Source: Clostridiales bacterium
Lineage (GTDB): Bacteria; Bacillota; Clostridia; Oscillospirales; Oscillospiraceae
Assembly (NCBI GenBank): GCA_020860385.1
Contig: JAJBUK010000104.1
Coordinates: forward strand, 1 to 54,039
Reading direction: 5' to 3'
Length of the DNA stretch: 54,039 bases
Shown here piece after piece: positions 35,707 to 44,058 of this stretch (the stretch's first letter is position 1; each line of letters starts with the position of its first letter). A model generated the notes under the pieces. The model saw only the letters and a list, made by a program, of their open reading frames with translations. It had not been told where the DNA came from and searched no databases. A program made the translations under genes and the position numbers.

Positions 35707-37516
35707 AGGAATCCGCCTCCTCCCACTGGGATTGCAGGGTGTAGATTTGCTTGTACAATCCGTCCTGAGCCAGCAGCGTCTCGTGGGTGCCCTGCTCCAC
35801 GATGCGGCCCTTGTCCAGCACGATGATTTTGTCCGCCGCCATCAGGGTGGAGATGCGGTGGGAAATCAGAATGCAGGTGGAGGAACCCATGCTCTCCTGC
35901 AAGGCGGCCCGGATTTTGGCGTCCGTCTCCGCGTCCACGGCGGAGAGGGAGTCGTCAAAGACCATGATGGGGGCCTTTTGCAGCAGCATACGGGCAATGG
36001 CGGCCCGTTGCTTCTGGCCGCCGGACAGGGTGACACCCCGCTCCCCCACTATGGTATCGTAGCCGTGGGCGAAGCCGTCCACGGCCTCCTCCAGGCAGGC
36101 GGTGCGGGCGGCCTCCCGGATGTCGGACAGGGAGCAGTCCCCCTGGGCGGCCAGGCCGATGTTCTCTGACAGGGTGCGGCTGAACAGCATGGGCTCCTGA
36201 AGCACCATGCCCACGTTCCGGCGCACCCAGGACGCCTCCATTTTGGCGATGTCCACTCCGCCTATCGTAATCGTACCGCAGCCCTCCGGCAGGTCGTAGA
36301 GCCGGTCCAGCAGGTGCATCAGGGTGCTTTTGCCGCTGCCGGTGGTGCCCAGGATGCCCAGGGTGGCCCCGGCGGGGACGGTGAAGGTGATGTCCTCCAG
36401 CAGCAGGGGGCAGTTGGGGTAGTGGAAGCTGACGTGGTCAAAGACGATGTCCCCGTTCATGGGCGGGGTCAGGGCGTCCGGCGGGTCATGCTCCTCCCGG
36501 GCGGACATGATTTCATAGATACGGTTGATGGAGACCCCCGCCTTGCTCATCTCGCTGAGGATGCGCCCCATTTGGCGGGTGGGCTGCTGTATCAGCGTGA
36601 TGTAGGAGAGGACGGCCAGCAGGGAACCCAGGGTCAGCTGCCCATGGACGGCCATCACAGTGCCGATGGTCAGCACCAGCAGCAGCTGTAAGCCGCCCAG
36701 CAGCATATTCCCCTCAAAAAAGGCGCTCATGTACACGCCGAAGCGCACCCACAGGTCGGTGGACTTCCGGGACTGCCGGTCAAACCGCGCCCGTTCATAC
36801 TCCTCCCGGCCAAAGGCCCGCACCACCCGGACGCCGGTGAGGTTCTCCTGGGCGATGGTGGACAGCTCGCCGTCCGCTTCATCGCAGAGCTGGAACTGCT
36901 GGCCCAGTTTCCGCCGGAAGAGGATGGAATAGGCCAGCAAAATCGGCTCCGTGGCCAGAGCCACCAGTGCCAGGGGAAAATTCTCCCCAAAGAGAAAGAC
37001 CATCGCCGCCACAATGGTGACGATGCAGTTCAGCAGATTGGACAGCTGGTTGGACAGGAACTCCTTCACCAGCTCGATGTCAGTGGTGCAGCGCTGAATG
37101 ATGTCACCGGTGTGGTGGCTCATGTGCCAGGAGAAGGGCAGGCGCTCAATGTGGCGGAAGGTCTGGTCCCGCATGGCGCGGACGAAGCCTTCGCCGCCCT
37201 TGGCAATCAGCATCACATAGAGGTACCGCAGCAGCCCGCTGAGCAGCCCCAGCCCGGCCACCGCCAGCGCCACCAACCACAGGTTTTCCCGCAGCATTTC
37301 CCGGCCTCCCAGCCCGGCCAGCCAGCCCTCCACAAAGGCGGGGAGGGTGCTTTCCTCTGTGCCGATGATGCTGTCCACGGTGTACTGCACCGCCTGGGGG
37401 CTGAGCATGGTGCAGAGCGCCCGCCCCAGCAGCGCCGTCACCGCCAGCAGGAACCACCGCTTGCTGCCCTTCAAAAAGGCAAACAGCATATCCAGCTTGG
37501 ACGTTGCCTGCGTCAT
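35699..37516 (-). CDS. ABC exporter half-transporter, subunit with degenerate ATP site
   Basis: A 605-residue exporter half with N-terminal membrane domain and C-terminal ATPase. Walker A is GTTGSGKSTL and the signature is canonical (LSGGQKQR), but the Walker B segment reads MVFDDSLSAVD: Asp522 stands where the catalytic Glu belongs, and the H-loop (ISHRISTL) is kept. This marks the subunit that carries the degenerate site in heterodimeric exporters. It is the first gene of a two-gene minus-strand operon, with GGAGGG before the ATG and its own promoter. A regulator is not encoded next to it. Confidence 0.93.
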   Translation of the reverse strand: MTQATSKLDMLFAFLKGSKRWFLLAVTALLGRALCTMLSPQAVQYTVDSIIGTEESTLPAFVEGWLAGLGGREMLRENLWLVALAVAGLGLLSGLLRYLYVMLIAKGGEGFVRAMRDQTFRHIERLPFSWHMSHHTGDIIQRCTTDIELVKEFLSNQLSNLLNCIVTIVAAMVFLFGENFPLALVALATEPILLAYSILFRRKLGQQFQLCDEADGELSTIAQENLTGVRVVRAFGREEYERARFDRQSRKSTDLWVRFGVYMSAFFEGNMLLGGLQLLLVLTIGTVMAVHGQLTLGSLLAVLSYITLIQQPTRQMGRILSEMSKAGVSINRIYEIMSAREEHDPPDALTPPMNGDIVFDHVSFHYPNCPLLLEDITFTVPAGATLGILGTTGSGKSTLMHLLDRLYDLPEGCGTITIGGVDIAKMEASWVRRNVGMVLQEPMLFSRTLSENIGLAAQGDCSLSDIREAARTACLEEAVDGFAHGYDTIVGERGVTLSGGQKQRAAIARMLLQKAPIMVFDDSLSAVDAETDAKIRAALQESMGSSTCILISHRISTLMAADKIIVLDKGRIVEQGTHETLLAQDGLYKQIYTLQSQWEEADSCG

Positions 37517-37552
37517 TTGTATCCCTCCGTTCTTTTTGTGGACTGAATGTTT

Positions 37553-37581
37553 AGTTTAGCACAGTTCCCCGGTTTTCGCAA
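37553..37581 (-). promoter_or_regulatory. promoter of the ABC exporter operon
   Basis: Minus-strand TTGCGA (37576-37581), 17-base spacer, TAAACT (37553-37558). Confidence 0.7.
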
Positions 37582-37674
37582 CCGCTTCGGGGAAAAAAGG
37601 CGAGGCACCTTTCTCTGCATAAGGGAATAAGCCCTGCTTTCCCGACTTTCGCCCTCTCAATAAGGCCGTCCGTT

Positions 37675-37805
37675 CCTTAGATACAGTTCTTTAAAGGAAC
37701 AACGTTCTTTCCCTCCGGGGGCCCCATTTCTCGGCGGAGCGAGAAAAGTAGGCCCCGCCCTGGCAAGGGCAAGCCGTTGTTCCTTACAAAGAACCATCTC
37801 TAAGG
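37675..37805. repeat. ~130-nt imperfect palindromic intergenic element
   Basis: Outer arms: CCTTAGA, AGTTCTTT and AAGGAACAACG at 37675-37704 pair with CGTTGTTCCTT, AAAGAAC and TCTAAGG at 37775-37805. Inner arms GGGGCC and TTTCTCG (37718-37733) pair with CGAGAAA and GGCCCC (37740-37756). The whole can fold as one long hairpin. It lies in the 481-base gap between the divergent exporter and FHA-FtsW genes. CTAAGG recurs at 37856. It encodes no plausible protein. It may be a MITE-like repeat or a structured RNA. Confidence 0.7.
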
Positions 37806-37930
37806 AGAATCAGGCCCTAGTGGGGCAACCCCCTATTTCCTTCCACTATCCTTATCTAAGGCCCCCTCCGCCGCTCCGCGCCACGGCAGATTTTCCCCAA
37901 AGCGCTGCAAAACAGCTACCCTTTTTCCCC

Positions 37931-37956
37931 GGTCTGTGGTAGAATAACCCCAGACC
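37931..37956 (+). promoter_or_regulatory. extended -10 promoter of the FHA-FtsW gene inside an inverted repeat
   Basis: TGGTAGAAT (37937-37945) is an extended -10; no good -35 is seen. GGTCTG at 37931 and CAGACC at 37951 flank it symmetrically. Confidence 0.5.
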
Positions 37957-37997
37957 GCTTCCTGCTGCGGCAGCTTTTCCATGAAGGGGGAGTCGGC

Positions 37998-40091
37998 ATG
38001 GCAGACTTCTTTTCTCAACTATATACTTACTGGACGCTTGGGCTGGAGTTCCTCGGAACGCTGTTCCAGCACACGGCCTTTCAAATCCTTTGCAGGTATT
38101 GCTTTCAATTCCTGCTGCCCGTCTTTGCGGTGCTGATCGTGACCCGGTGCGGCCGGAGTATGCTCCAGGGCAAGCCGGAGCAGGAGCTTTGGGGCTCCCT
38201 GGTGCTGCCGGACGGGACGCAGCTGCCCCTCTACCACTGGGAGAACCTGGTGGGCCGGGCGAAGCGGTGCGACGTGGTGCTGCCCTACGCCACCGTCTCC
38301 CGGAGCCATGCCGCCCTGATTCGGGACGACAGGGGGCGGTGGCTGCTCCATCCTCTGAACGCCAAGAACGGCGTCACCCTGAACGGCATCCCCGTGACGG
38401 CCCCCGTCCAGCTGGCCCCCCGGGACAGGATCGGCTTCGGCGGGGTGGAGACCCGCTTCCTGCCCCTGACAGCGGAGGAGGAGCGGCGGCAGATGGAGCG
38501 CCGCACCCGGCCTGGCAAATTTCTCTCCCCCAGCGTGACGCTGGTGCTGCTGACCCTGGTGCAGGGGATGCTGCTGGGGAGCCTGTGCATGGCCCTGCCG
38601 GACAGCAGCGCCACGATTTTGACCTGCTTTGGCCTGCTGATAGGGATGGAGTGGCTGCTCTACATTATCTACCGGGCGGCCCGGCGCACCGGCTTTGAGC
38701 TGGAGACCCTGGCCTTCTTCCTGACCTCCCTCTGCCTGACGGTGACGGCGGTGTCCAGCGTCTCCACCCTGTACCGGCAGACCCTCTGCGTGGCCCTGGG
38801 GCTGGTGGTGTTCTTCGTGCTGAACCTGATTTTGCGGGATTTGGATTTGGCGAAGGGGGTGCGCTGGCCCCTGGCCATTGGCTCGGTGGCGCTGCTGCTT
38901 TTCAACGTGCTGTTTGGGGAGCGGCTGTTCGGCGCAAAGAACTGGGTGGCCATTGGCCCCATCTCCTTCCAGCCCTCGGAGTTCGTGAAAATCGTGTTCA
39001 TCCTGGTGGGGGCCGCCACCCTGGACAGGCTGTTTGACCGGAAGAACCTGCTGGGCAGTCTGCTGTTCAGCGTGTTCTGCGTGGGCTGCCTGGTGCTGAT
39101 GAGCGACTTTGGCACGGCGCTGATTTTCTTCGTGGCATTCCTGGCCATCGCCTTCCTCCGCTCCGGTGACCTGGCCTCCGTCATCTTCATGGTGGCGGCG
39201 GCGGGCACCGGCGGGATGCTGGTGCTGCACTATAAGTCCTATATCGCCCAGCGGTTCGCCATCTACCGCCATGTCTGGGAGGACACCGCCAACCTGGGTT
39301 ACCAGCAGACCCGCACCATGTCCGCCATCGCCAGCGGCGGCCTCTTTGGCCGGGGAGTGGGCAGCGGCTGGCTGAAAAACCTGGGCGCGGCCAACACCGA
39401 CCTGGTGTTCGGCGTGGTCAGCGAGGAGTTGGGGCTGATCGTGGCGGTGTGCGCCGTGGTCAGCATTGTACTGATGGCTCTGTTCGCTGTCCGGCAAGCG
39501 GCGGCCGCCCGGTCCAGCTTCTATGTGATTGGGGCTTGCGCCGCCAGTATGCTGCTGGTGGTGCAGACCATGCTGAACGTGTTTGGCTCCGTAGACCTGC
39601 TGCCGCTGACAGGGGTGACCTTCCCCTTCGTCTCGGTGGGCGGCAGCAGCATGATCTCCTGCTGGGGGCTGCTGGCCTTTTTGAAGGCGGCGGACACCCG
39701 GCAGAACGCCAGCCTTGCCATCCGGCTTCCCGGCAGGCGGAAGCGCTCTGTTCAGGAGGACGCGCCTACCCGCAGGGAGCCGCCCCTGTCCTCTGCGGGC
39801 CAGCAGCCCATTGCCGACGGCGCGCAGGACGAGACGAAAATCATGTCCCACGCCGCCGCAGAGGAGGAGACGGTGGTGCGCCGCCCAGAGCCGCCGCAGC
39901 GGGAGGAGCCTCCTGCCGCCCTGGATGAGGGCGAGCCAACCCTTCGCCAGCGGCGGGAGCCGCCTGCGCCCCCTGCAAATCCGCCGGAACAGACGCTCGA
40001 CGCCCCACCCTACGCCGACGATGACGCGCCCCTCCACTCGGACGCGGACGACTGGCAGCAGTATTTCCAGTGGGAGGAGGACGACCCGTGA
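37998..40091 (+). CDS. FHA domain fused to FtsW/RodA/SpoVE-type glycan polymerase
   Basis: A 697-residue membrane protein. One N-terminal helix (~25-50) is followed by an FHA domain (~75-155; LVGRAKRCDVVLP and SRSHAAL), which binds phosphothreonine. Residues ~170-555 form the FtsW/RodA/SpoVE multi-helix domain, a SEDS peptidoglycan polymerase, with FQPSEFVKI and the late GVTFPFVSVGGSSM motif. The last ~130 residues are a Pro/Arg/Glu-rich, probably disordered tail. The next gene, a transpeptidase, overlaps by four bases, so the pair should work as a polymerase-crosslinker unit. The FHA domain suggests control by a Ser/Thr kinase, which is not encoded here. Confidence 0.92.
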   Translation: MADFFSQLYTYWTLGLEFLGTLFQHTAFQILCRYCFQFLLPVFAVLIVTRCGRSMLQGKPEQELWGSLVLPDGTQLPLYHWENLVGRAKRCDVVLPYATVSRSHAALIRDDRGRWLLHPLNAKNGVTLNGIPVTAPVQLAPRDRIGFGGVETRFLPLTAEEERRQMERRTRPGKFLSPSVTLVLLTLVQGMLLGSLCMALPDSSATILTCFGLLIGMEWLLYIIYRAARRTGFELETLAFFLTSLCLTVTAVSSVSTLYRQTLCVALGLVVFFVLNLILRDLDLAKGVRWPLAIGSVALLLFNVLFGERLFGAKNWVAIGPISFQPSEFVKIVFILVGAATLDRLFDRKNLLGSLLFSVFCVGCLVLMSDFGTALIFFVAFLAIAFLRSGDLASVIFMVAAAGTGGMLVLHYKSYIAQRFAIYRHVWEDTANLGYQQTRTMSAIASGGLFGRGVGSGWLKNLGAANTDLVFGVVSEELGLIVAVCAVVSIVLMALFAVRQAAAARSSFYVIGACAASMLLVVQTMLNVFGSVDLLPLTGVTFPFVSVGGSSMISCWGLLAFLKAADTRQNASLAIRLPGRRKRSVQEDAPTRREPPLSSAGQQPIADGAQDETKIMSHAAAEEETVVRRPEPPQREEPPAALDEGEPTLRQRREPPAPPANPPEQTLDAPPYADDDAPLHSDADDWQQYFQWEEDDP

Positions 40092-41440
40092 AACAGCTGA
40101 AAAAACGCACCCTGTTCGTGCTGCTCTTTGCCATCCTGATGGCGGCGGGGCTGGCGGTCTTTCTGGGCCTCTATGTGGTGAACGGGGAGGACTGGGCCAC
40201 CTTCCAGGCCAACCGGCACGTCTACTCCAGCGGCAAAATCGCGGTAGGTTCCATCACCGACCGGAACGGCACCGTGCTGTACGACTGCGAAACCGGCAGT
40301 TATGCCGACGATGCCGCCCTCCGCAAGGCCACCCTCCACGCGGTGGGGGACGGCGCGGGCAACATCGGGGCCGGGGCGCTGACGCTTTTTGACGACCTGC
40401 TGATCGACTATAGCCCCATCTTCGGCACCAGCGGCGCGGGGAATACGGTGGCTCTGTCCATCGACGGAGACCTGAACAAGCTGGCCTATGAGGCCCTGGA
40501 CGGCCAGAGCGGCACGGTGGCCCTGTATAACTACAAGACCGGGGAGATACTCTGCATGGTGTCCTCCCCCGCCTACGACCCGGAGAACGAGAGCGAGACG
40601 GCGGCGGTGGCCGCCGGGGACAGTGCCTACACCGGGGCCTATCTGAACCGCTTCCTCTCCAGCACCTACACCCCCGGCTCCACCTTTAAGCTGGTGACCG
40701 CTGCCGCGGCGCTGGAGAACCTGGATATGGACAGCTTCTCCTACACCTGTACCGGCAGCATCACAGTGGACGGAGCCACCGTCACCTGCTCCGGCAAGCA
40801 TGGCACCCAGACCTTTGGGGAATGCCTGACCAACTCCTGCAACTGCGCCTTCGCAGAGCTGGCGCTGGAGCTGGGGGGCGACGTGCTGGAGGAGTACGCC
40901 CAGGCGGCGGGGCTGCTGGACAGCAGCTCGGTGAACGGTTTCAACACGGCGGCGGGCAGCTTTACCGTAAGCGAGGACGGCAGCGCGGCCCTGGCCTGGT
41001 CCGGCGTGGGCCAGTCCACCGACCTGGTGAACCCCTGCGCGGAGCTGGTGCTGATGGGCTGCATCGCAAACGGCGGCACCGCTGCCAGCCCCACGATGCT
41101 CAGCGGGGTGACGGGGCCGCTGGGCCTCTCGGTGTACGATGAGGACGCCACCAGCGTTACCATCGGCTGGTCGGCCGACACCTGCGACACCCTCAGGTGG
41201 ATGATGCGGGACAACGTGCTGAACAAGTACAGCAGCACCCTGGACTTTGGCGACCTGACCGTGTGCGCCAAGTCCGGCACCGCCGAGGTGGGGGAGGGGG
41301 AGCCTCATGCCTGGTTCGTGGGCTTTGTGGATTCCGACGTTACCCCCTACGCCTTTGTGGTGGTGGTGGAGCATGGCGGCACCGGCGTAGAGGCGGCGGG
41401 GGAAATCGCCGCCAAGCTGCTGGCGGCGGCCTGCGGGTGA
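40088..41440 (+). CDS. class B penicillin-binding protein (transpeptidase)
   Basis: A 450-residue cell-wall crosslinking enzyme: one N-terminal membrane anchor (~8-30), a short N-terminal domain and a transpeptidase domain. Penicillin-binding motifs are complete: STFK (nucleophile Ser198, Lys201), SCN (Ser250-Asn252) and KSG (Lys395-Gly397). The start is GTG at 40088 with GGGAGGAGG seven bases upstream; it overlaps the stop of the FtsW-like gene (GTGA), so the two are translationally coupled. The short form resembles PbpA-type partners of RodA rather than PBPs with a large pedestal. Likely role is elongation or sporulation-stage wall synthesis; the sequence does not decide which. Confidence 0.93.
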   Translation: MKQLKKRTLFVLLFAILMAAGLAVFLGLYVVNGEDWATFQANRHVYSSGKIAVGSITDRNGTVLYDCETGSYADDAALRKATLHAVGDGAGNIGAGALTLFDDLLIDYSPIFGTSGAGNTVALSIDGDLNKLAYEALDGQSGTVALYNYKTGEILCMVSSPAYDPENESETAAVAAGDSAYTGAYLNRFLSSTYTPGSTFKLVTAAAALENLDMDSFSYTCTGSITVDGATVTCSGKHGTQTFGECLTNSCNCAFAELALELGGDVLEEYAQAAGLLDSSSVNGFNTAAGSFTVSEDGSAALAWSGVGQSTDLVNPCAELVLMGCIANGGTAASPTMLSGVTGPLGLSVYDEDATSVTIGWSADTCDTLRWMMRDNVLNKYSSTLDFGDLTVCAKSGTAEVGEGEPHAWFVGFVDSDVTPYAFVVVVEHGGTGVEAAGEIAAKLLAAACG

Positions 41441-41458
41441 CCGTGTTACTGTCCGACG

Positions 41459-41494
41459 CGCACCCCGCCGGTTCCCCAGCGGGGTGCGGTTTTT
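41459..41494 (+). terminator. terminator of the FHA-FtsW / PBP operon
   Basis: CGCACCCCGC / GCGGGGTGCG, 10 bp, followed by GTTTTT. Confidence 0.93.
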
Positions 41495-41547
41495 GGCGCA
41501 AAACAGCTGCCTTTGTCGAAATGACACAGTTCTGCCGTGTTTGTCTC

Positions 41548-41576
41548 TTGCCTTTTGGAGAAAAACATAGTACAAT
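41548..41576 (+). promoter_or_regulatory. promoter of the GH3 gene
   Basis: TTGCCT at 41548-41553, 17-base spacer, TACAAT at 41571-41576. Confidence 0.75.
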
Positions 41577-41629
41577 AAAAAAGATGATTCCAAACACGAT
41601 TCGGAAACCCTGACAAAAGGAGCGAGCCT

Positions 41630-43978
41630 ATGAAAAAGAATCCCATCACCATCGACCCCTCTGTGAAGAACGGCTACATCCCCGCCCCCTATGTCCTGGA
41701 GGAGGGGGACAGCATCACCGATGTCTATCTGGAACCCGTCCTGTTCCACAACGAGAACGGCCCCACCATCGGCGTCACCACCTGCGGCGTTATCATTCAG
41801 GACGGCCTGTACTTCAAAGATATGGACAATGACGGCGTCCTCTCCCCCTATGAGGACTGGCGGCTGGACAACGAGACCCGCGCCAGGGACATGGTGGCCC
41901 ACCTGGGGCTGGATCAGCAGGCCGGTCTGGTGCTGAATGCCCTGTGGAACAATCCCCTTTCCATGACGAGGGAGGAGGCCAGGGACGAAAACGGCAACAT
42001 CGACCCCAAGAAGATTTTTAAGCACTTTGATTCCAACGAGCCTGGCCCTCAGGATATTCTTCCCGGCATCAGTATGCGCTGTGACGATTCCGATGTGCTG
42101 GAGCATAAGCTCACCGCCGGCGTCTATCGTGGGGATATGCGGGCGGAGGCCGGCGTCAGCGCCCTGTACCACAACATCGGCACCCAGATGCTGGAGTATG
42201 AGGCCTGCCAGGGCGGCGTGGCCATCCCCTACTCCATGCACACCAACCCCATCAACATCGGCTATCCCGACTTCCTGGGCATCGGCGCGGCGGTCATGGG
42301 GGACGGCAATTTTGACCTGGTCTACAACATGGCGGACACAGACCGGAAGATGATGAAGGCCGCAGGGCGGAACATCATGTACGGCCCTCAGGTGGATGTC
42401 TCCACCGACCCACGCTGGCCCAGAAACTCCGGCACCTATGGTGAGCGGCCGGAAATCACCGCCGGTATCACCCGGGAGCTGGTGCGGGGCTACCAGAACG
42501 GCGAGGACGGCCTGAACGAAGGCTCTGTGGTGCTGACGGTGAAGCACTTCCCCGGCGACGGCCCGGCGGAGAACGGCTTCGAGCCCCATATGGCCATCGG
42601 CCAGTGGCGGCTCTACCCCACAGAGGGCTCCATGGAGAAGTACCATCTGCCGCCCTTCCAGGCTGCCTTTGACACGAAAGCCTCCGCTATCATGCCCGAC
42701 TATTCCCGCATCACCACCGACGGGCGCAGCAAGCCCCAGTACTATCGGGGCAAGCTGACCTCTTCCGAGGCGGTGCCCTCTGCCTACAGCAAGGAACTGA
42801 TCACCGGCCTGGCCCGGAATGAGATGGGCTTTGACGGCTATGTGAACTCTGACTCTGGCATCATCAACGCCCAAATCTACGGCGTGGAGGATTTGACCGT
42901 TCCCCAGCGCTACGCCAAGGCCATCTCAGCCGGAACCGACGTCATCGGCGGCAACTCCGACTCCGAGAATATCGTCAAGGCGGTGGAGGAGGGCCTGCTG
43001 CCCAAGGAGGATCTGGACAGAGCCAACTACCGCCGCCTGCTGAGTATGTTCCAGGTGGGCCGGGTGGATAACCCCTACCTGGACCCGGACTATGCCGACC
43101 AGGTGCGGGCGGAGAACTTCGAGAATGCCAAGAAGGCCGCCTACGCCGCCAACCAGAAGGAGGTCGTCCTGGCCAAGAACCACGGCGGCGTCCTGCCCCT
43201 GGTGAAGGGCAAAAAGGTGTACGTCGCCTGCTTCGCCGGAGACGACGCAGGCGGCGCGCTGGCCCAGGCCATGGGCGCTGGTGTGGCCGGTGAGGGCGAC
43301 AATGAGGAGCTCCGCAGGCAGCTGGAGGAGCTGTTCACCGCCAGAGGCTACGCCGTGGTGGATACCCCCGAGGAGGCGGACTACGCCTACCTCCACGTCT
43401 GGCCCAAGCAGAATAACATCGTGTTCGTTCAGACTGCCATGCCCGTGCTGGAGCTGGTGGACGGCGACCTGTATGACGAGCGGGAGACCAATAAGAGCCA
43501 GAAAAAGACGGGGCGGAAAATCCCCATCCACACCCTGCGGGGAGTGGACCGCATCCCCGCCCTGGCGGAGGCGGTACACGCCCACGGCGGCAAGGTCATT
43601 GCCACCTGTGTGGTCTGCAACCCCTGGATTCTGGACAAGCTGGAGCCCTATGTGGACGGCCTCACCTTCCAGTACACCGTCAGCCCCGTGGCCATGGGCA
43701 ACGCCCTGGGGGCGCAGATGGATGTTCTCTCCGGCGCGTACAACCCCACCGGCAAAATGAGCCTGACCATGGTCTCCTCCCCGGAGGTCATTGCCATCAC
43801 CGAGAAGGAAATCGACGGCGTCGTTCGGGAGGTCTGCGCCTCCCCCAACGATGTGCCCGGCTACGACAAGGACCAGTACATCGACCCCGCCATCCTGGCC
43901 AGGGTCAGGGGCGGAAGCTACGCCTACTATGACGCGGACGGCAACTATTATCGCTCCGGCTTCGGCCTGCACTACTGA
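41630..43978 (+). CDS. glycoside hydrolase family 3 (beta-glucosidase/xylosidase-like), cytoplasmic
   Basis: A 782-residue two-domain GH3 enzyme that removes terminal beta-linked sugars. The barrel domain shows DVSTDPRWPRNSGTYGE, KHFPGDGPAENG and the nucleophile loop GYVNSDSG with Asp408; the second domain begins after VLAKNHGGVLPL. An EF-hand-like loop (DMDNDG...E, residues 64-75) precedes YEDWR, a pairing I recall from other GH3 proteins of this type. There is no signal peptide, so it acts on imported oligosaccharides. AAAGGAG precedes the ATG, with its own promoter and a shared terminator. The exact sugar (glucose, xylose or other) cannot be assigned. Confidence 0.9.
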   Translation: MKKNPITIDPSVKNGYIPAPYVLEEGDSITDVYLEPVLFHNENGPTIGVTTCGVIIQDGLYFKDMDNDGVLSPYEDWRLDNETRARDMVAHLGLDQQAGLVLNALWNNPLSMTREEARDENGNIDPKKIFKHFDSNEPGPQDILPGISMRCDDSDVLEHKLTAGVYRGDMRAEAGVSALYHNIGTQMLEYEACQGGVAIPYSMHTNPINIGYPDFLGIGAAVMGDGNFDLVYNMADTDRKMMKAAGRNIMYGPQVDVSTDPRWPRNSGTYGERPEITAGITRELVRGYQNGEDGLNEGSVVLTVKHFPGDGPAENGFEPHMAIGQWRLYPTEGSMEKYHLPPFQAAFDTKASAIMPDYSRITTDGRSKPQYYRGKLTSSEAVPSAYSKELITGLARNEMGFDGYVNSDSGIINAQIYGVEDLTVPQRYAKAISAGTDVIGGNSDSENIVKAVEEGLLPKEDLDRANYRRLLSMFQVGRVDNPYLDPDYADQVRAENFENAKKAAYAANQKEVVLAKNHGGVLPLVKGKKVYVACFAGDDAGGALAQAMGAGVAGEGDNEELRRQLEELFTARGYAVVDTPEEADYAYLHVWPKQNNIVFVQTAMPVLELVDGDLYDERETNKSQKKTGRKIPIHTLRGVDRIPALAEAVHAHGGKVIATCVVCNPWILDKLEPYVDGLTFQYTVSPVAMGNALGAQMDVLSGAYNPTGKMSLTMVSSPEVIAITEKEIDGVVREVCASPNDVPGYDKDQYIDPAILARVRGGSYAYYDADGNYYRSGFGLHY

Positions 43979-44004
43979 TACGTTATCATAAATCATACGA
44001 CACA

Positions 44005-44044
44005 AAACAGCGCTCCCGCCGTGATTTCGGCGGGAGCGCTTGCG
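44005..44044. terminator. bidirectional terminator between the GH3 and lactate permease genes
   Basis: AGCGCTCCCGCCG / CGGCGGGAGCGCT, 13 bp with a 6-base loop. The minus strand continues GTTTTG and the plus strand TTGCGTTT, so it probably serves both convergent genes. Confidence 0.85.
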
Positions 44045-44058
44045 TTTGACAGAAACCG

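Noticed and set aside
41819..41854. EF-hand-like loop in the GH3 protein as a dockerin or novel calcium domain
   Set aside because: There is a single loop and no second one, and I recall it before YEDWR in many GH3 proteins of this type, so it is probably a family feature.
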